From Breviolum minutum Mf 1.05b.01 (Eukaryota > Sar > Dinophyceae > Suessiales > Symbiodiniaceae), in NCBI GenBank assembly GCA_000507305.1, contig DF239035.1, positions 104,501 through 168,500 of the forward strand: 64,000 nt of DNA. Direction: 5' to 3'. The notes under the pieces were generated by a model. That model was not told the DNA's origin. It did no database searches and worked only from the letters and a program-made list of their open reading frames with translations. Positions 1 through 11,799 of the stretch are shown in pieces (position 1 is the stretch's first letter; every line of letters begins with the position of its first letter). A program made the translations under genes and the position numbers.

Positions 1-330
1 ACACCAAGAGCAATAGTTATAGTCAGTACTTGGTAATGATTTTTGATAATGGTAATCATTACCCTCCTCCTCACCACCTTCCTCCTCATCATCATCACCA
101 TCATTATCCATATCATCCTCCTCATGCTCCTCCTTATGAAAAAGCCATTCATATGTTCATGCCAATCACAGCAAATCTACTGTTGATGCTTCAGAAATCC
201 CATTCCCAACCACCGATTGGATGTATAAAAAAACCTGTAAATAAAGGGGATAAACTACCAACTACCTTTCGCTCAACTAGTTTTCAACCGCCGAATTTCC
301 GAACCGAAAATTCTGTTTCTTCCACTTCAG

Positions 331-3300
331 GGCTTCCCCTGAAGAGTCCAAACTCACCGGATGGGCCTTGTTGTGGGGTGGCATCAAACGCTCCGTCACT
401 GGCACCTTGGATCTAACCACCTTGGATGGACGGCCCCAAGCACCTTGGGAGGTTTGTTGGGTGTAAACTGTAAACCCCAGAATTCTGACATGGATACACC
501 CCGGAAGATTAACATAGAACCTGAAAATGATGGTTTGGAAGATGATTTTCCTTTTCCAGGGGTGTATTCTTAGGTTCCATGTTAATCTTCCGGGGTGTAC
601 CAAACATTGCCTTTTTTTTGAGGGAGTTACCTTTTCCAAACCATCGCATCGCCTGTTGGTCTCTGCCACGACAGCCTGTCCCTACTTCTTTGGTGGGATC
701 AGGATATTACATGGAAACTCAAACGGAAATGTTGAACACCATAATGTGTTCAAGCATACTAGACACACTAACATGGTAGTGAGACGTTTACCTCAAGCAC
801 TGATAATAAATCACCAGATGGAAAACCATCAATTTGGGTATCTATGGTAGATTTCAGGGGTGTAAATTACGTGAATTTAATGACCAAGGCAGTTTCTGAA
901 AATAAAGAAACCAATGTTTCTGAAGATGGATTGTTTGTTTGGGAAGACTTCAATAAAGAATAGATCTACATAATTCTAGGTAAACTATAGCCAACACACC
1001 TGACCTCACTGGGAAAAGCTAGTTTAGTATGGTCATTTGTCCCCTGAATGCCCTTAATGCATGTTGATGATGTGTTACAGTCAGCCACATTATTCATCAT
1101 CGAATTGATGTCAAGGACCCACGGCTGACAAAGAGATGTGTTCTTTGTTTAATTGCAACCTTAGTAGCTCTGGTATTTTTATATCCCACATGTTTTTTTC
1201 AACTAAAGCAGTCTTGCGGGTTGCTACCAGTTAACTTGCCACCAGAAGAATGGATATGGCTATGGTATGATGTCTTTGAATAAGGTGAAATGATGTTAGA
1301 ATGTTCACTTTAAATGTATTCTATACTATTATTAGCATACATGAAAGACGGATTCAACGCATCCCTGGAGGAGTGATCACCATCCTTTTACAGATGGGGA
1401 CAGACCTCAAAGGTAGGAACCCTCAACGGTGACTGCAGGATATGAGTACAAACCAGAGAAGCACCACATTGACTTGAAGGACTGTCAGCTTGCACATGCT
1501 GGACATGTGGGAAATTGGGACTGGGTTACTTTAGATTGGATGGATACATGATCTTAGTGAGGTCTGAAGAATCTGGAGAGAAAGAGGTCAGTTTCACTCA
1601 GAATCAAGGATGCTAATCGATTCGACAAAAAATGTGTTTCTTTGTTTGTATTTGGCATGGTGATGATGGTCAAACCACGATTGTACCTAAGATGCCATGA
1701 GCACTCCTCTTGTGGGTTCCAGACTCTCATTTGATTTAGCCGCGAAAGTAATGGATTTTATAGTCAGCCAAAACATGTGTGGTATTTGGCATATTATTTG
1801 ACATGTGATAAATACATGTTAGACTGTTAGATATGTTCCCGCTCTAAAAACGACCTTGACTTCAAGTCCTCCCAAAAAGGCTGTGACAGCAGAGTTTTTG
1901 GGCACTTTGCTCCTAACCTTTGTGGGATGTGGAAACTTGGACTTCATGGGAAGGGATCAGATGAAAACAGGATGGATTGACATGGGGCAAGATGTTTACT
2001 GTCCAGCATTCTGATCACATAGCCTGCAAGTCACCCTAACGCAATAGGAAATACAGTACATCTCCATGAAGGGCGGATTTTAGATATTGCCATGCTATCT
2101 AAGATTACCGGCGGGAATAAGTTATTCTACATGTGCACATGGAAACGTAGATGATGTATCCAGGTGAGGCAGTTCCGGACATGCACCATGCAATACCATG
2201 CGCCAAGCACGGGTTCAGAACTTGTGATCTTTGTTGTGCCATTACTGGACAAGTTGCAGAAACATTCTGGAGATGTTAATCGATTTTTTAGCCCACGGAA
2301 GGGAGAATCGATAAGCGTCACAAGAACTTTATGACATCTTATACTTATCAAAGATGCAAACGTCCCGGCCAGAAAGAGGCCCATATGCCATATGTATACA
2401 ACCGAGCAGTTTAAGCAGCTATGTGCTGATTCTTCACACAATGGCTTTCACTCAGTACCAAATGCTCGGGATGGTGATGACCAGCACTGCAACACATTTT
2501 AGGGAAGTGGTACATCCTTCAGTCCCCCAAAAAATGCAAAGAAAGTGATTGAATCCCTCAGCATTTCTAAGACATTGAAAGTAATCACTAAAAATTGTAT
2601 CATGATTTGATATAACTGCAAGACATCCAATCTTCCAAATGTTGAACAAATGAACGTGTCTGAAATTTGATACGAAAAGATGATTTTTGAATCCTTCAGA
2701 ATATGGTCCATTTTTTGGTTATGAAAAAATAATAATGTAGTGAATCTCTATGGATTTGTTTTCCCAAGGAAAAAGCATCTGCAAACCTCAGATTTTGGTT
2801 TGTTTGTTACCGCAGTTCCGAGGTGCCGCGACGGTACATGGTGCTGGTACTCCCATCACGCGGCTCATCATTGCCTTCTCGTTCGGTATGACTGTGATGG
2901 TGCGGGGGGCCAAGGGCTGGGCCTGAAGACGGGGCGCCCGAGGTGTGTTACTGTATTTAATTTGTTGATTCTGGAAGGAATGAACATTTAAAATACCCTC
3001 CCGGCAACTAACATAATTATTCCGTTTTTAAAGGCACTTTTGAATTGATGATTTTCCTTTTCCAGTGGTGGGATATGTTAGTTTCCTAGAGGGTAATTCC
3101 TACTTGTGCATATACAGCCAGAGTGTTTTTGTGATTTTTTGTTTCGGATCGCAATACTTATTATTGGCGATTGATGTGGACTCATCATCATTCCAGCTGA
3201 TCTGCCAAAGATACATGATTATGTTTGTAGAATAATATGATTCTTGAATAGATATACCATCCAGGAAACTGACATATCCCAGCAATGGAAAAGGAAACTC

Positions 3301-6300
3301 ATCTTCCCAGCTACCTTTAAAAGGGGACATGTGTTCGTTCCCTGGAGGGTATTGATATTATTATATATACCCTATAGGGATCCGAGCACCTTGCCATGAT
3401 GGTGATTGGGATGTATAGTCACCTCAGCAAGGTATTTATAGGTTCCATTAACATCCATTCTCAGGAACTCCGGTTTCGCCAGGATCCCTACAAAACGGAT
3501 ACACAGATTTTCAGATACGATTTTCCAAACAAACGGAGTCTAACAGATACACGGCTGATAAAGATCCCAGATCCACAAGATGTGACGAAACTCCTTGCGT
3601 TGTAAGAATTGTATCAGTTTCAAGATAGGTTCCCTGGGAACCAGGTTTTTTTCAACAAATCAGCGGCTGAAGGATTTTCTAGCACCTGAAAAATCAATGG
3701 GTTGGATGAAGATGAATTTCCTTTTGGGAAGGCCTACTTTCAGGGACTATGTTAAACTTCAGGGGGGTAATGTTTGATGTTTTTATTTCCATGGAATGTA
3801 TGACTATGGGTGATTTAAATCTATTCTTGTTCAATACTGTACCACTAAATTGCTGTGAGGTTGTGAAATAGAAATGACTGGAGGCATTTCTTTGATGGCC
3901 AGCATGAAAAGACCTATGTCTATCAATCAAAAGTACAGTTGTTGGCTTGTATGCAGCAAAACAACTTGGGGTACTGAGTGTATATTGCAATGATGGGACA
4001 CTTGTCTTCTAGCAATCGTGTTGATCCCATGACGTTTGAAAAACACAGTATACTTGCACATGTTTCCCAATGATTTTTCTTTCGGAATTTGGTTGTTCCA
4101 CAGGAAAAGCTGGACATAGTTCGGGATCGGTCACATTCAGAAATCCCCAACGGCTAGGCGGTGGCATATTCCATTGGACATCATTCAGGAGGTCATTTGA
4201 ATTGCGCTGTGACTTTCTCGTTTCCGGTCTCAATTCAGCTGGAATGTAACGCCATTGTTTGTTTGAACAGGAATTCGGAGGCGTTCAAAAGATCTAGACA
4301 TAGACGTCAAGATGCAAAAGTGATTCTCATATTCTAGGATTTCACTGTTGTGTCGTGTTGAAGTTCAACATGAAGGCTCGCTTGACAAAATGTTGCACGG
4401 GTCGCGACTGTATACTAGAAGTCATAGTTGCTGGATGGATAAATATATTACAGAGAAAGACATCTATCTGTTTTTGGTTGTACATTCCATGCAAATGTAT
4501 GAAACCGTGTGAGCAGTCAAAATATGTTGTGCATCTCCTACATGTTGCAATTTGCTGGTTCATGATGGAATGCATATTTTTTGTCAAACTGAGGTTAGTC
4601 CTTGGAGGTGCTGTGTCGCTGGGCAACATTAGATAGGTGGTTGTGGTTGTAAAACCAAGGCAGCATCTAAAGATGGCTATATATTTTTTTAGATATATAA
4701 ATGACTAGGTGGTGGGTTTCAAATATTTTTTGTTGTTACCCCTATTTGGGAAAGATTCCCCATTTTGACTCATATTTTTTCAATTGGGTTGAAACACCAA
4801 CTAGATGATATCTGTGAAGTTTTCTAACACAACGACGTTTTTGCGCATGTTAACATCCCTTCTTAACAGCTCGGTTGGTGAACCAAAAACCAACTTTCGA
4901 CCTGAGGTCATGGAATCAGGGACTGGCAAATTTGGTGGCTCAATGTTTTGCCACTTGGTTGAAAAACCCCAACAAAAACACGACCCAAACTGCTGGGTGT
5001 TGTTTTTTGTCCATCAACGGCTGGGAAAGAAAGGCCTTTTTTTGGGAAAACACCCGGAAAACTTGGCGTTTGAAACAACGTTAAGCCATGAACAATTCAA
5101 AACCAATTAACCGAAGCGGCCCCAATGTATTTGTGTTTCTCCCAGCCTTTGGCTGTAACCATGGCATGTCTTCTGATTTCAAGGTTTGTCGGACCATGTT
5201 ACAAGGGTAAGCGCTTCAGAAGTGGCCTGAAATGTAGTGATTTTTCTACAGATGATGTATAGACTACAAGTATATATAGAAAAGATGAGCCGGCTCATGA
5301 CCGGAATTTCTTGAGGGGAATAGCTCAGAACTCTTTAAAAAAGATCCGAAATCAGCATAGTTGGAGGGGTTTCCACACAAATTTGTCATGATCGTACGGA
5401 TTTCAACTCACAGTCATCCCCAAAACCTTGCTCATGTGCCTTTATTGGGAGGTTCCAGCCGTTTGTTTTCTCAGAATACATTGAGCTCAGTGATCTAGGG
5501 ACGTTTCTTGATGTGAACATGCAATTATGATCCATTATGTGACCATTTGGGTGATTCTTGTCAGAGATGAACTCCCCCCAAAACCCGTGCGAGAAGTGGC
5601 AGTGCACTTTTTTGGGGGAAAAGTGACAGGGATTGAGGCATTCTTGGAATTGGTACTGAAGAACCTCCTCAGGCTTGCATCATATTCAACCCTCAGATCA
5701 AGCAACAGCTCGCAGTGAAATTCATCACAGTGAAGCAAAGCTTCGGTTTTATCCGTGCCCCGAGTTTGAGAAATGGGGTTTTATCCGACTTCTAGTTCTG
5801 ATATCTACAGTTTAGGGTTTTAGGAAAAAGATAGAAGCGATTGTTTCAGGACGATGACGGCCACCACCACCACAACAACAAATGATATGAATAAGAAAGG
5901 TTATAAACTCCATGTGGATGGTATCCACGATGTTTTGGTCATCATCATATCATCCCTCTTAGTCCCGTTTGCTAAATAAGTGTTTGCTGACCACTTCCCG
6001 AGGCCAGTATTTTGGCCTGTGTTCTGCTGACCGTCATTCATCCTTGCGAGGCACATCTCGATGTTGATTGAATTGAAGTGATATTATGAAGTGTTTCATT
6101 ATTTTCAATTATCTAATCCTTCCAAACAAAAAATTATATATATAAGTATACAATATACCATATACAGTATACAAATTTCAAATATATATTATATATATAT
6201 GCATGTACACATATTTCGCGGCGTTTGGTGTTTTGCTTCATGTTTCCTTTGATATCCCAAGTGGATGTTTTGAAAGAATTCCGCCCACAGGTGGACCTTA

Positions 6301-8532
6301 CTACAACCTTGGCCACCAACATTCCAGCACCAGGCACCCGAAATTGGGAGCATGCAGGATCTATATACGTTTATTTAAGTGCGATAGATATAGAACACTA
6401 CTCTATTCATATATATTTATATATAAACAGATGAGATGTACAATGTACATGTCATGTATCGATATACATTCAAATATAATATGAGTTGATAATATGTACA
6501 GCTTGTATTTACAGAGAGAGGTTATATATGTCATGACCTCTCTTCATGGTCATGGATGTAACATCTAGCCTTCAACCAATTTGCGGGTCCAATGGCGCGT
6601 GTACAGGAATGCATGAAGAATCTCATGGATCACGATGAGCCTTTTTTTCGGCCCCTACAGGAAACAAAAAAAACCAAGGAGTTGTTTCATTGCAATGGTA
6701 TGCAATGGTATGCAATATGGCATCGGTTCATTCATACTCGTGTTGTTTTGACTTTAGGTAATCAACATAGCATACTAATTTGGGTTCTTTGGTATGACTA
6801 AAAGTTTTGGCATCTCAAGTGGTTTCCGGATCCGGATATGAGAACACTCAAGCATGGGCCTATCCCTGCCATGACTTGAATTGATGATATGTGAAATCCA
6901 GGATGTGCCAGGCCTTAGGTGACGCACATTATGGAAAAAAACGATGTATAGAATCATCTCAAACTATGTTTCTGATTCTACTATGTCATAATTACATGTA
7001 TCAGTGTATCATGTATCTCTAACTTTATACATACGTCATTTTTGGAGGGATTCGCTTCTTGCAATTTGTTCCCAAAGATCAGTCAGTTTGATCTGAAGAT
7101 CAAACAACATCAGTGCCGAGTGATGCCACAAAAACCATGTTACTTCAAATGTCTTCATAACAGGTGTTTCTCCGATCAGGCCATGAACTTGTCGTGTCTT
7201 GTGATGTAGAATTTTGATGGATCACCAAAGCACAACATGAAACCTGCCCATGGAAACATCTATGTTGCAAGGAAGATATACCATTGACCAACTCTGCAAC
7301 AAATCATCAAAAAAACACTGCAGCACCAAAAAGAGATGTGGCACATTTTTTTTTCCCCGTTGTTTGACCGTGGAAAACCCTCTAGGATACACAGATTGGC
7401 AAGTGATTTTGGCAGATCCTCAGCTGAATCATCGGACCGGATGGAGGTGGATTTTTTTGCAAATCTTTGGTGGTAGGAACATGAGTCGTATTTCTGGAGA
7501 AAAAAAGACCAATCTAGAATCTAGACTCCGTATTTTTGGACATTTGCATGAATATTGTTGATTGTCTTCTTTTGCTTGCAAGCACATTTGTAGTAAAGGT
7601 GTCTTCAAACATATGCTTTCGGTTGCATCCGGATTCTGTAAAACACGCGTTCACGTTTTTTCAGATTTTTTTGGAAGGCAGGTGGTCAATCTGACTGACT
7701 GCATGGATTGGAGGAAGCCTCCAAAAATATCCCCAAAATGACCTTTTTGAGGGGGTTTTTGGATGGTAGGAATTCTAAATTTCTCCCAGGGAGTCGATCA
7801 CCTCCTGCAGACCCTCAGGAAGCAATGGGCACCTTCCTCCTTTGCTTCACTGTTTGGGAGACTGCCGTGTCAACGGTTGCCAGCTCTGGAAAGAATTCTT
7901 GCTTGGTGATGCTTGGCTTTTTTTCATGTGAGTCTTCGTGAGTCAACCCGGGGGGGCTCTTGGGAATGATAGGGTTGTTGTTCGCACGATACTAATGCAA
8001 GGAAACATGAGTAAACTGATTCATATTCGATGTATCCCATGTTGCCATATAGTAGTGTTGAGGGAATTTGTTCCAACCGTAGACGCACCAGTGCGAATAC
8101 GTCTAAGCACATGTCAACGCCAAGGATTGGAATGTCGGTCTTTTTGGCCATTCAAGTTCTCATCCATGTCCGGGATGCTCAGCATTTGGCATGTTGCAAT
8201 AGACTTAAAACTCACATGTTTGTTGTGGAAAGTACATGGCATCTTCAATCCAAGATGGGATGTTGATTCTTAGTCCGTTTCAAGGGTCGGGATTCCAAAC
8301 GTGATGTTCCGAATGCCAGAAAACCAGCTTGACAAAAAATTGCCAGAATCATACAAGCAACCCGCAACCCTTCCCCAAGAGAAAAAACCTTCCCCACTAC
8401 CAATCTGGGTGAGTAGTCTGTGACCTCACGTCGAAACAAGCGCAAAAACGCAGCACGCGTTGTTTCAGGTGGATGGTTGTTCTATCAATCCGAACCGCTC
8501 TTTGGGACCTGCATTGGTGAGCAAATTGAGGG
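331..8532 (+). CDS. Aquaporin (MIP family) paralog A, multi-exon, partial
   Basis: Membrane channel of the major intrinsic protein family, rebuilt from small exons. Proposed exons: 331-439, 1880-1931, 2823-2899, 4158-4219, 4594-4614, 4907-4949, 6003-6050, 6291-6333, 7386-7411, 7819-7907, 8125-8167, 8469-8532. Phases agree throughout. Visible motifs are TM1 AVTAEFLGTLLLTFVGC, loop B GHHSGGHLNCAVT (first NPA is NCA), QGLANLVAQCF, loop C DLTTTLATN, TM4/5 EAMGTFLLCFTVWE, and loop E GCSINPNRS (second NPA is NPN). Donors are GC, GA, GT, GT, GT, GC, GC, GC, GC, GA, GT and GT; all acceptors are AG. Exons of 52, 77, 62, 89, 43 and 64 bp match paralogs B and C exactly. Exons of 21 and 26 bp are unusually small. 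No start codon lies in the first exon, which begins in phase 2, so an upstream exon is expected. The exon after loop E (end of TM6) was not found. The aquaporin identity is secure; exact ends of the 331-439 exon are less so. Substrate is unknown. Confidence 0.88.
495..599. mobile_element. Family A hairpin element (TACACCCC type)
   Basis: Inverted ends TACACCCCGGAAGATTAACA and the matching right end, flanked by TA as in Tc1/mariner-type miniature elements. It lies in the first intron of aquaporin A. Confidence 0.7.
2994..3095. mobile_element. Family A hairpin element (TACCCTCC type)
   Basis: Starts TACCCTCCCGGCAACTAACA and ends with the inverted ATGTTAGTTTCCTAGAGGGT. It lies in an intron of aquaporin A. 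Confidence 0.65.
3255..3351. mobile_element. Family A hairpin element, diverged
   Basis: Starts TACCATCCAGGAAACTGACA and ends TTCCCTGGAGGGTA in inverted orientation, in the same intron as the copy at 2994. A related half copy is at 3700-3771. Confidence 0.55.
4615..4906 (+). other. Paralog-A-specific intron carrying a family E element
   Basis: This 292 bp intron (GT...AG) interrupts the segment read without a break in paralogs B (15139-15208) and C (32477-32570). The joined codons restore LVLGGAV followed by SWNQGLANL, which aligns residue for residue with C's LVLGKAV and PWYQGLVNF. A complete hairpin element lies at 4705-4804. Confidence 0.8.
4705..4804. mobile_element. Family E hairpin element, duplication ATGA
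   Basis: Ends CTAGGTGGTGGGTTTCAAAT and GGGTTGAAACACCAACTAG are inverted. ATGA flanks both sides (4701-4704, 4805-4808). It makes up about a third of the paralog-A-specific intron. Confidence 0.8.
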
Positions 8533-9759
8533 GTGACTTTTCGGCGATTGAGGCTTGGGAGGTTTGCTGGAGACGTTGGCTGGGGCTACACTTGAAGGTG
8601 CTTGTTGGTGCTAATTGGTGCATGTTGTGCATGGAGAGTCAATTTTATGTGCAGTGCGGATATATTTGGCACTATACTGAGTGCATATGTGTTCATATAT
8701 AGTTGTAGTTAGAGGCTATTAGGACTCTTGTTTTCACAAGATAAGATAATGATGTTTGCAGCTGTATTTTGCACAGACATTTATAAGTTGATAACATCCT
8801 ATCGGCTTTGAAGCAAAATGGGCAAGCCGGGGTTCCTGGCGCACAATTGTATCCTACATTAGGTTCTATATCTCTCTGTTTTTGGTTTTCCTCTGTTTGC
8901 ATCCATAGTTCATGACAGTTCCATATTTGCGTGTAGTTTGCATGTGTGCACGTCGACATGTATGCATCCTTGCAGTCTTGAGAGTGTGGACGCCTGATGT
9001 GTGTTTACAGCGTGTTTGGCGAAGAATATGGTGAAGCAAACCCCACTGCCACACAATCTAAACAAATGAAAAAAAAATATATATATATATATAGTATCAT
9101 AGTCACAAAGTACAATGGTCTTTTTTTCAAACTGTCACGTGTTGAGATTTCTATACATATAATTCATCCTAGCCAGTGTCCAAAGGGGTATCCCGCCTGA
9201 ATAGACCTGAGGTTGCGACAACTACACCGTCGGGGGAATTGAAGCACTTTGGATGATGCATCCTGGCGATTCGCAATTGGGTGAGGATGTTTCTAGAAGA
9301 TGCGAGAGATTTTTGTGCTCAAAAGACAAAAATGAAGAAAGCCAAATCAGTATATTTTTTTGGTTCAGGTAGTATAGACAATAGATTATGATTTTGTGTT
9401 TTAATTTGGAGTCCCACATAATTCTCAACTTTCTCATGATCATCAGAATCAGACAGATAAACCTTGTTGTTTTGATTTGTTTTGTATTTCTTCGCAGAAA
9501 GTTGGATTCCATCCTCAAATGTACAATCAGCTCAGTTCCGATCACCTTCAAGATCTGTCATGAGTTGATACTACTGGATAGTGATGATACTCGCATGACT
9601 GGCACACATTCATCCTTGTGGAAAATGATAATGTTCCAATATACCAAGATATGAACTCTGAACTATGTTTCTTTACTGTGTCATTTCGTGTCACCTCCTG
9701 GTGTTTTGTTTGGTAAATATCAACCAATCCATGTTGTATCGAACACGGCTTCCCACGGC

Positions 9760-9990
9760 AAATAATTCCGAAGCAGTTTTCTCCCAAACCGGCTGGGTTT
9801 TTCCACACCTCTCCCAGGTGGGTTGGACCTCTTCTGGGAGCTTCTGTCGCCGCCATGTCCCGCTTGATCTTTGCACCGAAGGCGGGATCCATGGGTTTGG
9901 TGTCTGAAAAACCCAGGAGATGGGGGGTGGTAAGATCCATGGTCCATGGGTTTTAAATCCTCCACTTAAAGGTATTTGGGAGGATGAAAA
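9760..9990 (-). repeat. Dispersed repeat F, copy 1
   Basis: GC-richer block between aquaporins A and B. On the minus strand it can encode AATEAPRRGPTHLGEVW, which matches copy 2 at 20740-20990 (AATPPPRQGPTHLGGVF). Similarity is visible in both DNA and peptide. It may be a decayed mobile-element or gene fragment. Confidence 0.4.
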
Positions 9991-10528
9991 ACCCCAGCAA
10001 ATCATAGGAAATCTAGAATCTAGATAATGACACACTATAAGTCGACCATGATGATCAGGAAGCACTTTTTCAATAAAGAGATGTGAGGGGTGTAACGTCC
10101 TTGACATCAACCTGGATTGATGAGAATTTAGTAAGGAAGTCCATGGGAGTCAGCTGAATATCTTTTTGCTACAGTAGTGAATATGTTCAATTACACGGTG
10201 GTGAATGTAGATGGCTAGCCACTCCAAAGTTCGGTGGCGATTTGTAAGGGGCCATGATAAACCAATAGATGGGAGTTACACCATGTACTTTCCAGGTGGT
10301 AGACAAGGCCTTCCCAACCATCGTTGTTTGCATTGGTCCATCGGTCAATCACAGGCAGTCTTGATCAAAAGAAAGCGCCTTGGGCTGCAGTTTGGGTCAA
10401 AATCTTGGTCTTTTAGAGGCGAAATAATGCTGGAGGATGTGTTTCTTTTTTTTTTCGAAGGAGGTTGTGTTTGTTTACTTGTTTGTTTGCTTTGTTTGTG
10501 TCGTTCTGTCTTTCTGTTCTGTCTTTAT

Positions 10529-10549
10529 GTCTTTCTTTCTTTCTTTCTT

Positions 10550-10580
<31 letters not shown>

Positions 10581-10587
10581 GCCTGCC

Positions 10588-10630
<43 letters not shown>
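10529..10630. repeat. (TTTC)n then (TGTC)n microsatellite
   Basis: About five TTTC units run into about twenty TGTC units with one TGCC pair, followed by GT- and T-rich sequence to about 10665. Confidence 0.95.
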
Positions 10631-11799
10631 GTGTTTGTGTGTTTGTTTTTTTTTTTGTGTGTGTCACAGTCTGTTTCCAAGACACATGGTCAGCAGACCA
10701 TGCTAGTAGTATTAAATAGACGAGTTTTTACAATTGGAAAAGTTACATGTTTTTCATATTGGAAATCTTGACGGACAGATGAACAGTTAGAAGAGTTTGG
10801 AGAATGACATTAAAGGAACCTTGACAATAGGGGGGTAGGACGGACCATTAAATACGTATACTGCAGCAGTACTGGATTTTCCGGTATCCGTTTGACAAGC
10901 AGGGGGCAGAGGCACCCATGTCAACACCTCTGCTAACAAAGCCGGTTGACATGTGGTGGGTATATGTGGACTGATCATCCACACGTCTCTGCAGTCAAGA
11001 GACTTTGGTTGTTATGTGTTGAGAAACCATTGGCAATCCCTTTCCTTTCATCTTTGTTGGTTCGCAACTAGATCACACACTTACACGTCACAACGTGACG
11101 TAAAACAGAACCTGCTCTCAGAGCATATTTGATTCAGTGTGTGTGTGTGTGTTTGTTTGTCTGTCTTTGTTTCTTTATTTGTTTGTTTGTTTCTTTCTTT
11201 CTTTGCCTAGTTGTTTGTTTGTCTTCTTTTTTGTTGTTTGGTTTTATTCATCTTGGTTGTTTAACCTGTTGGGATGCTGGATATGGTTTGGGGACATTAT
11301 TTATATCTGTTACCAGTTCTCACATCACATTGTACTCATCGTATAATCAACTTGCTGTGCCCAGGGAGGCTTGAGCATTTCAACCAACATGAATGACAAC
11401 TACATAAAGTTTTTTTTCAGTGAGGCTTTCTTATTTGACCGCAACCATGTCCCCTCTTTGCTTGCAAATATTTGTTTGCCCAGATGCCAGATGTGTAGCA
11501 TGTCATTCCATACTTGCATTCATGCCATCGGTGATTTGATATGCAAGGATATGCAGACAAACGCCCTTCTCGGAACGCGTGCAAGAGTCTATGTGCCATA
11601 TAGCCAGGACATGCCATTAGCCTTTCAAGCATTCTTCGCTACAGTGTAGTACATGTCGTTGCGTGGATAATTTCTGAGAGAACTCACTTTTAAGAAATGA
11701 TGTCATGCCTAGATGATCCAATGTTTCTTCCCCAAAAATAACATGAAATCACAATCCTAGCTCTTATTGTCCACATGATCCATGCTGCCCCTCGCTGAG

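Larger units (their letters stand above)
8533..11799. other. Spacer between aquaporins A and B
   Basis: No convincing exon was found. The stretch should contain the last exon of paralog A and any upstream first exon of B, but no TM6-like sequence with the Gly-Pro pair was seen. It holds a diffuse repeat at 9760-9990, the (TTTC)n/(TGTC)n microsatellite near 10530-10630 and a GT/TTTG-rich tract near 11137-11225. Confidence 0.6.

Noticed and set aside
4566..4632. Aquaporin A exon reading LVLGGAVSLGNIR straight through to TAG
   Set aside because: Ending the exon at 4614 and rejoining at 4907 restores the conserved V-x-W-x-Q-G sequence with matching phase, so the LGNIR extension is intronic.
10413..10771. 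Open frames of 84-186 codons around the (TGTC)n repeat
   Set aside because: The core is a microsatellite open in several frames on both strands, with no splice sites or recognisable protein sequence at the edges.
11250..11346. WIWFGDIIYICYQ reading as a possible TM6 exon of aquaporin A
   Set aside because: Hydrophobic and near the expected place, but it lacks the Gly-Pro pair and lies beside a simple repeat with no clear acceptor in the right phase.
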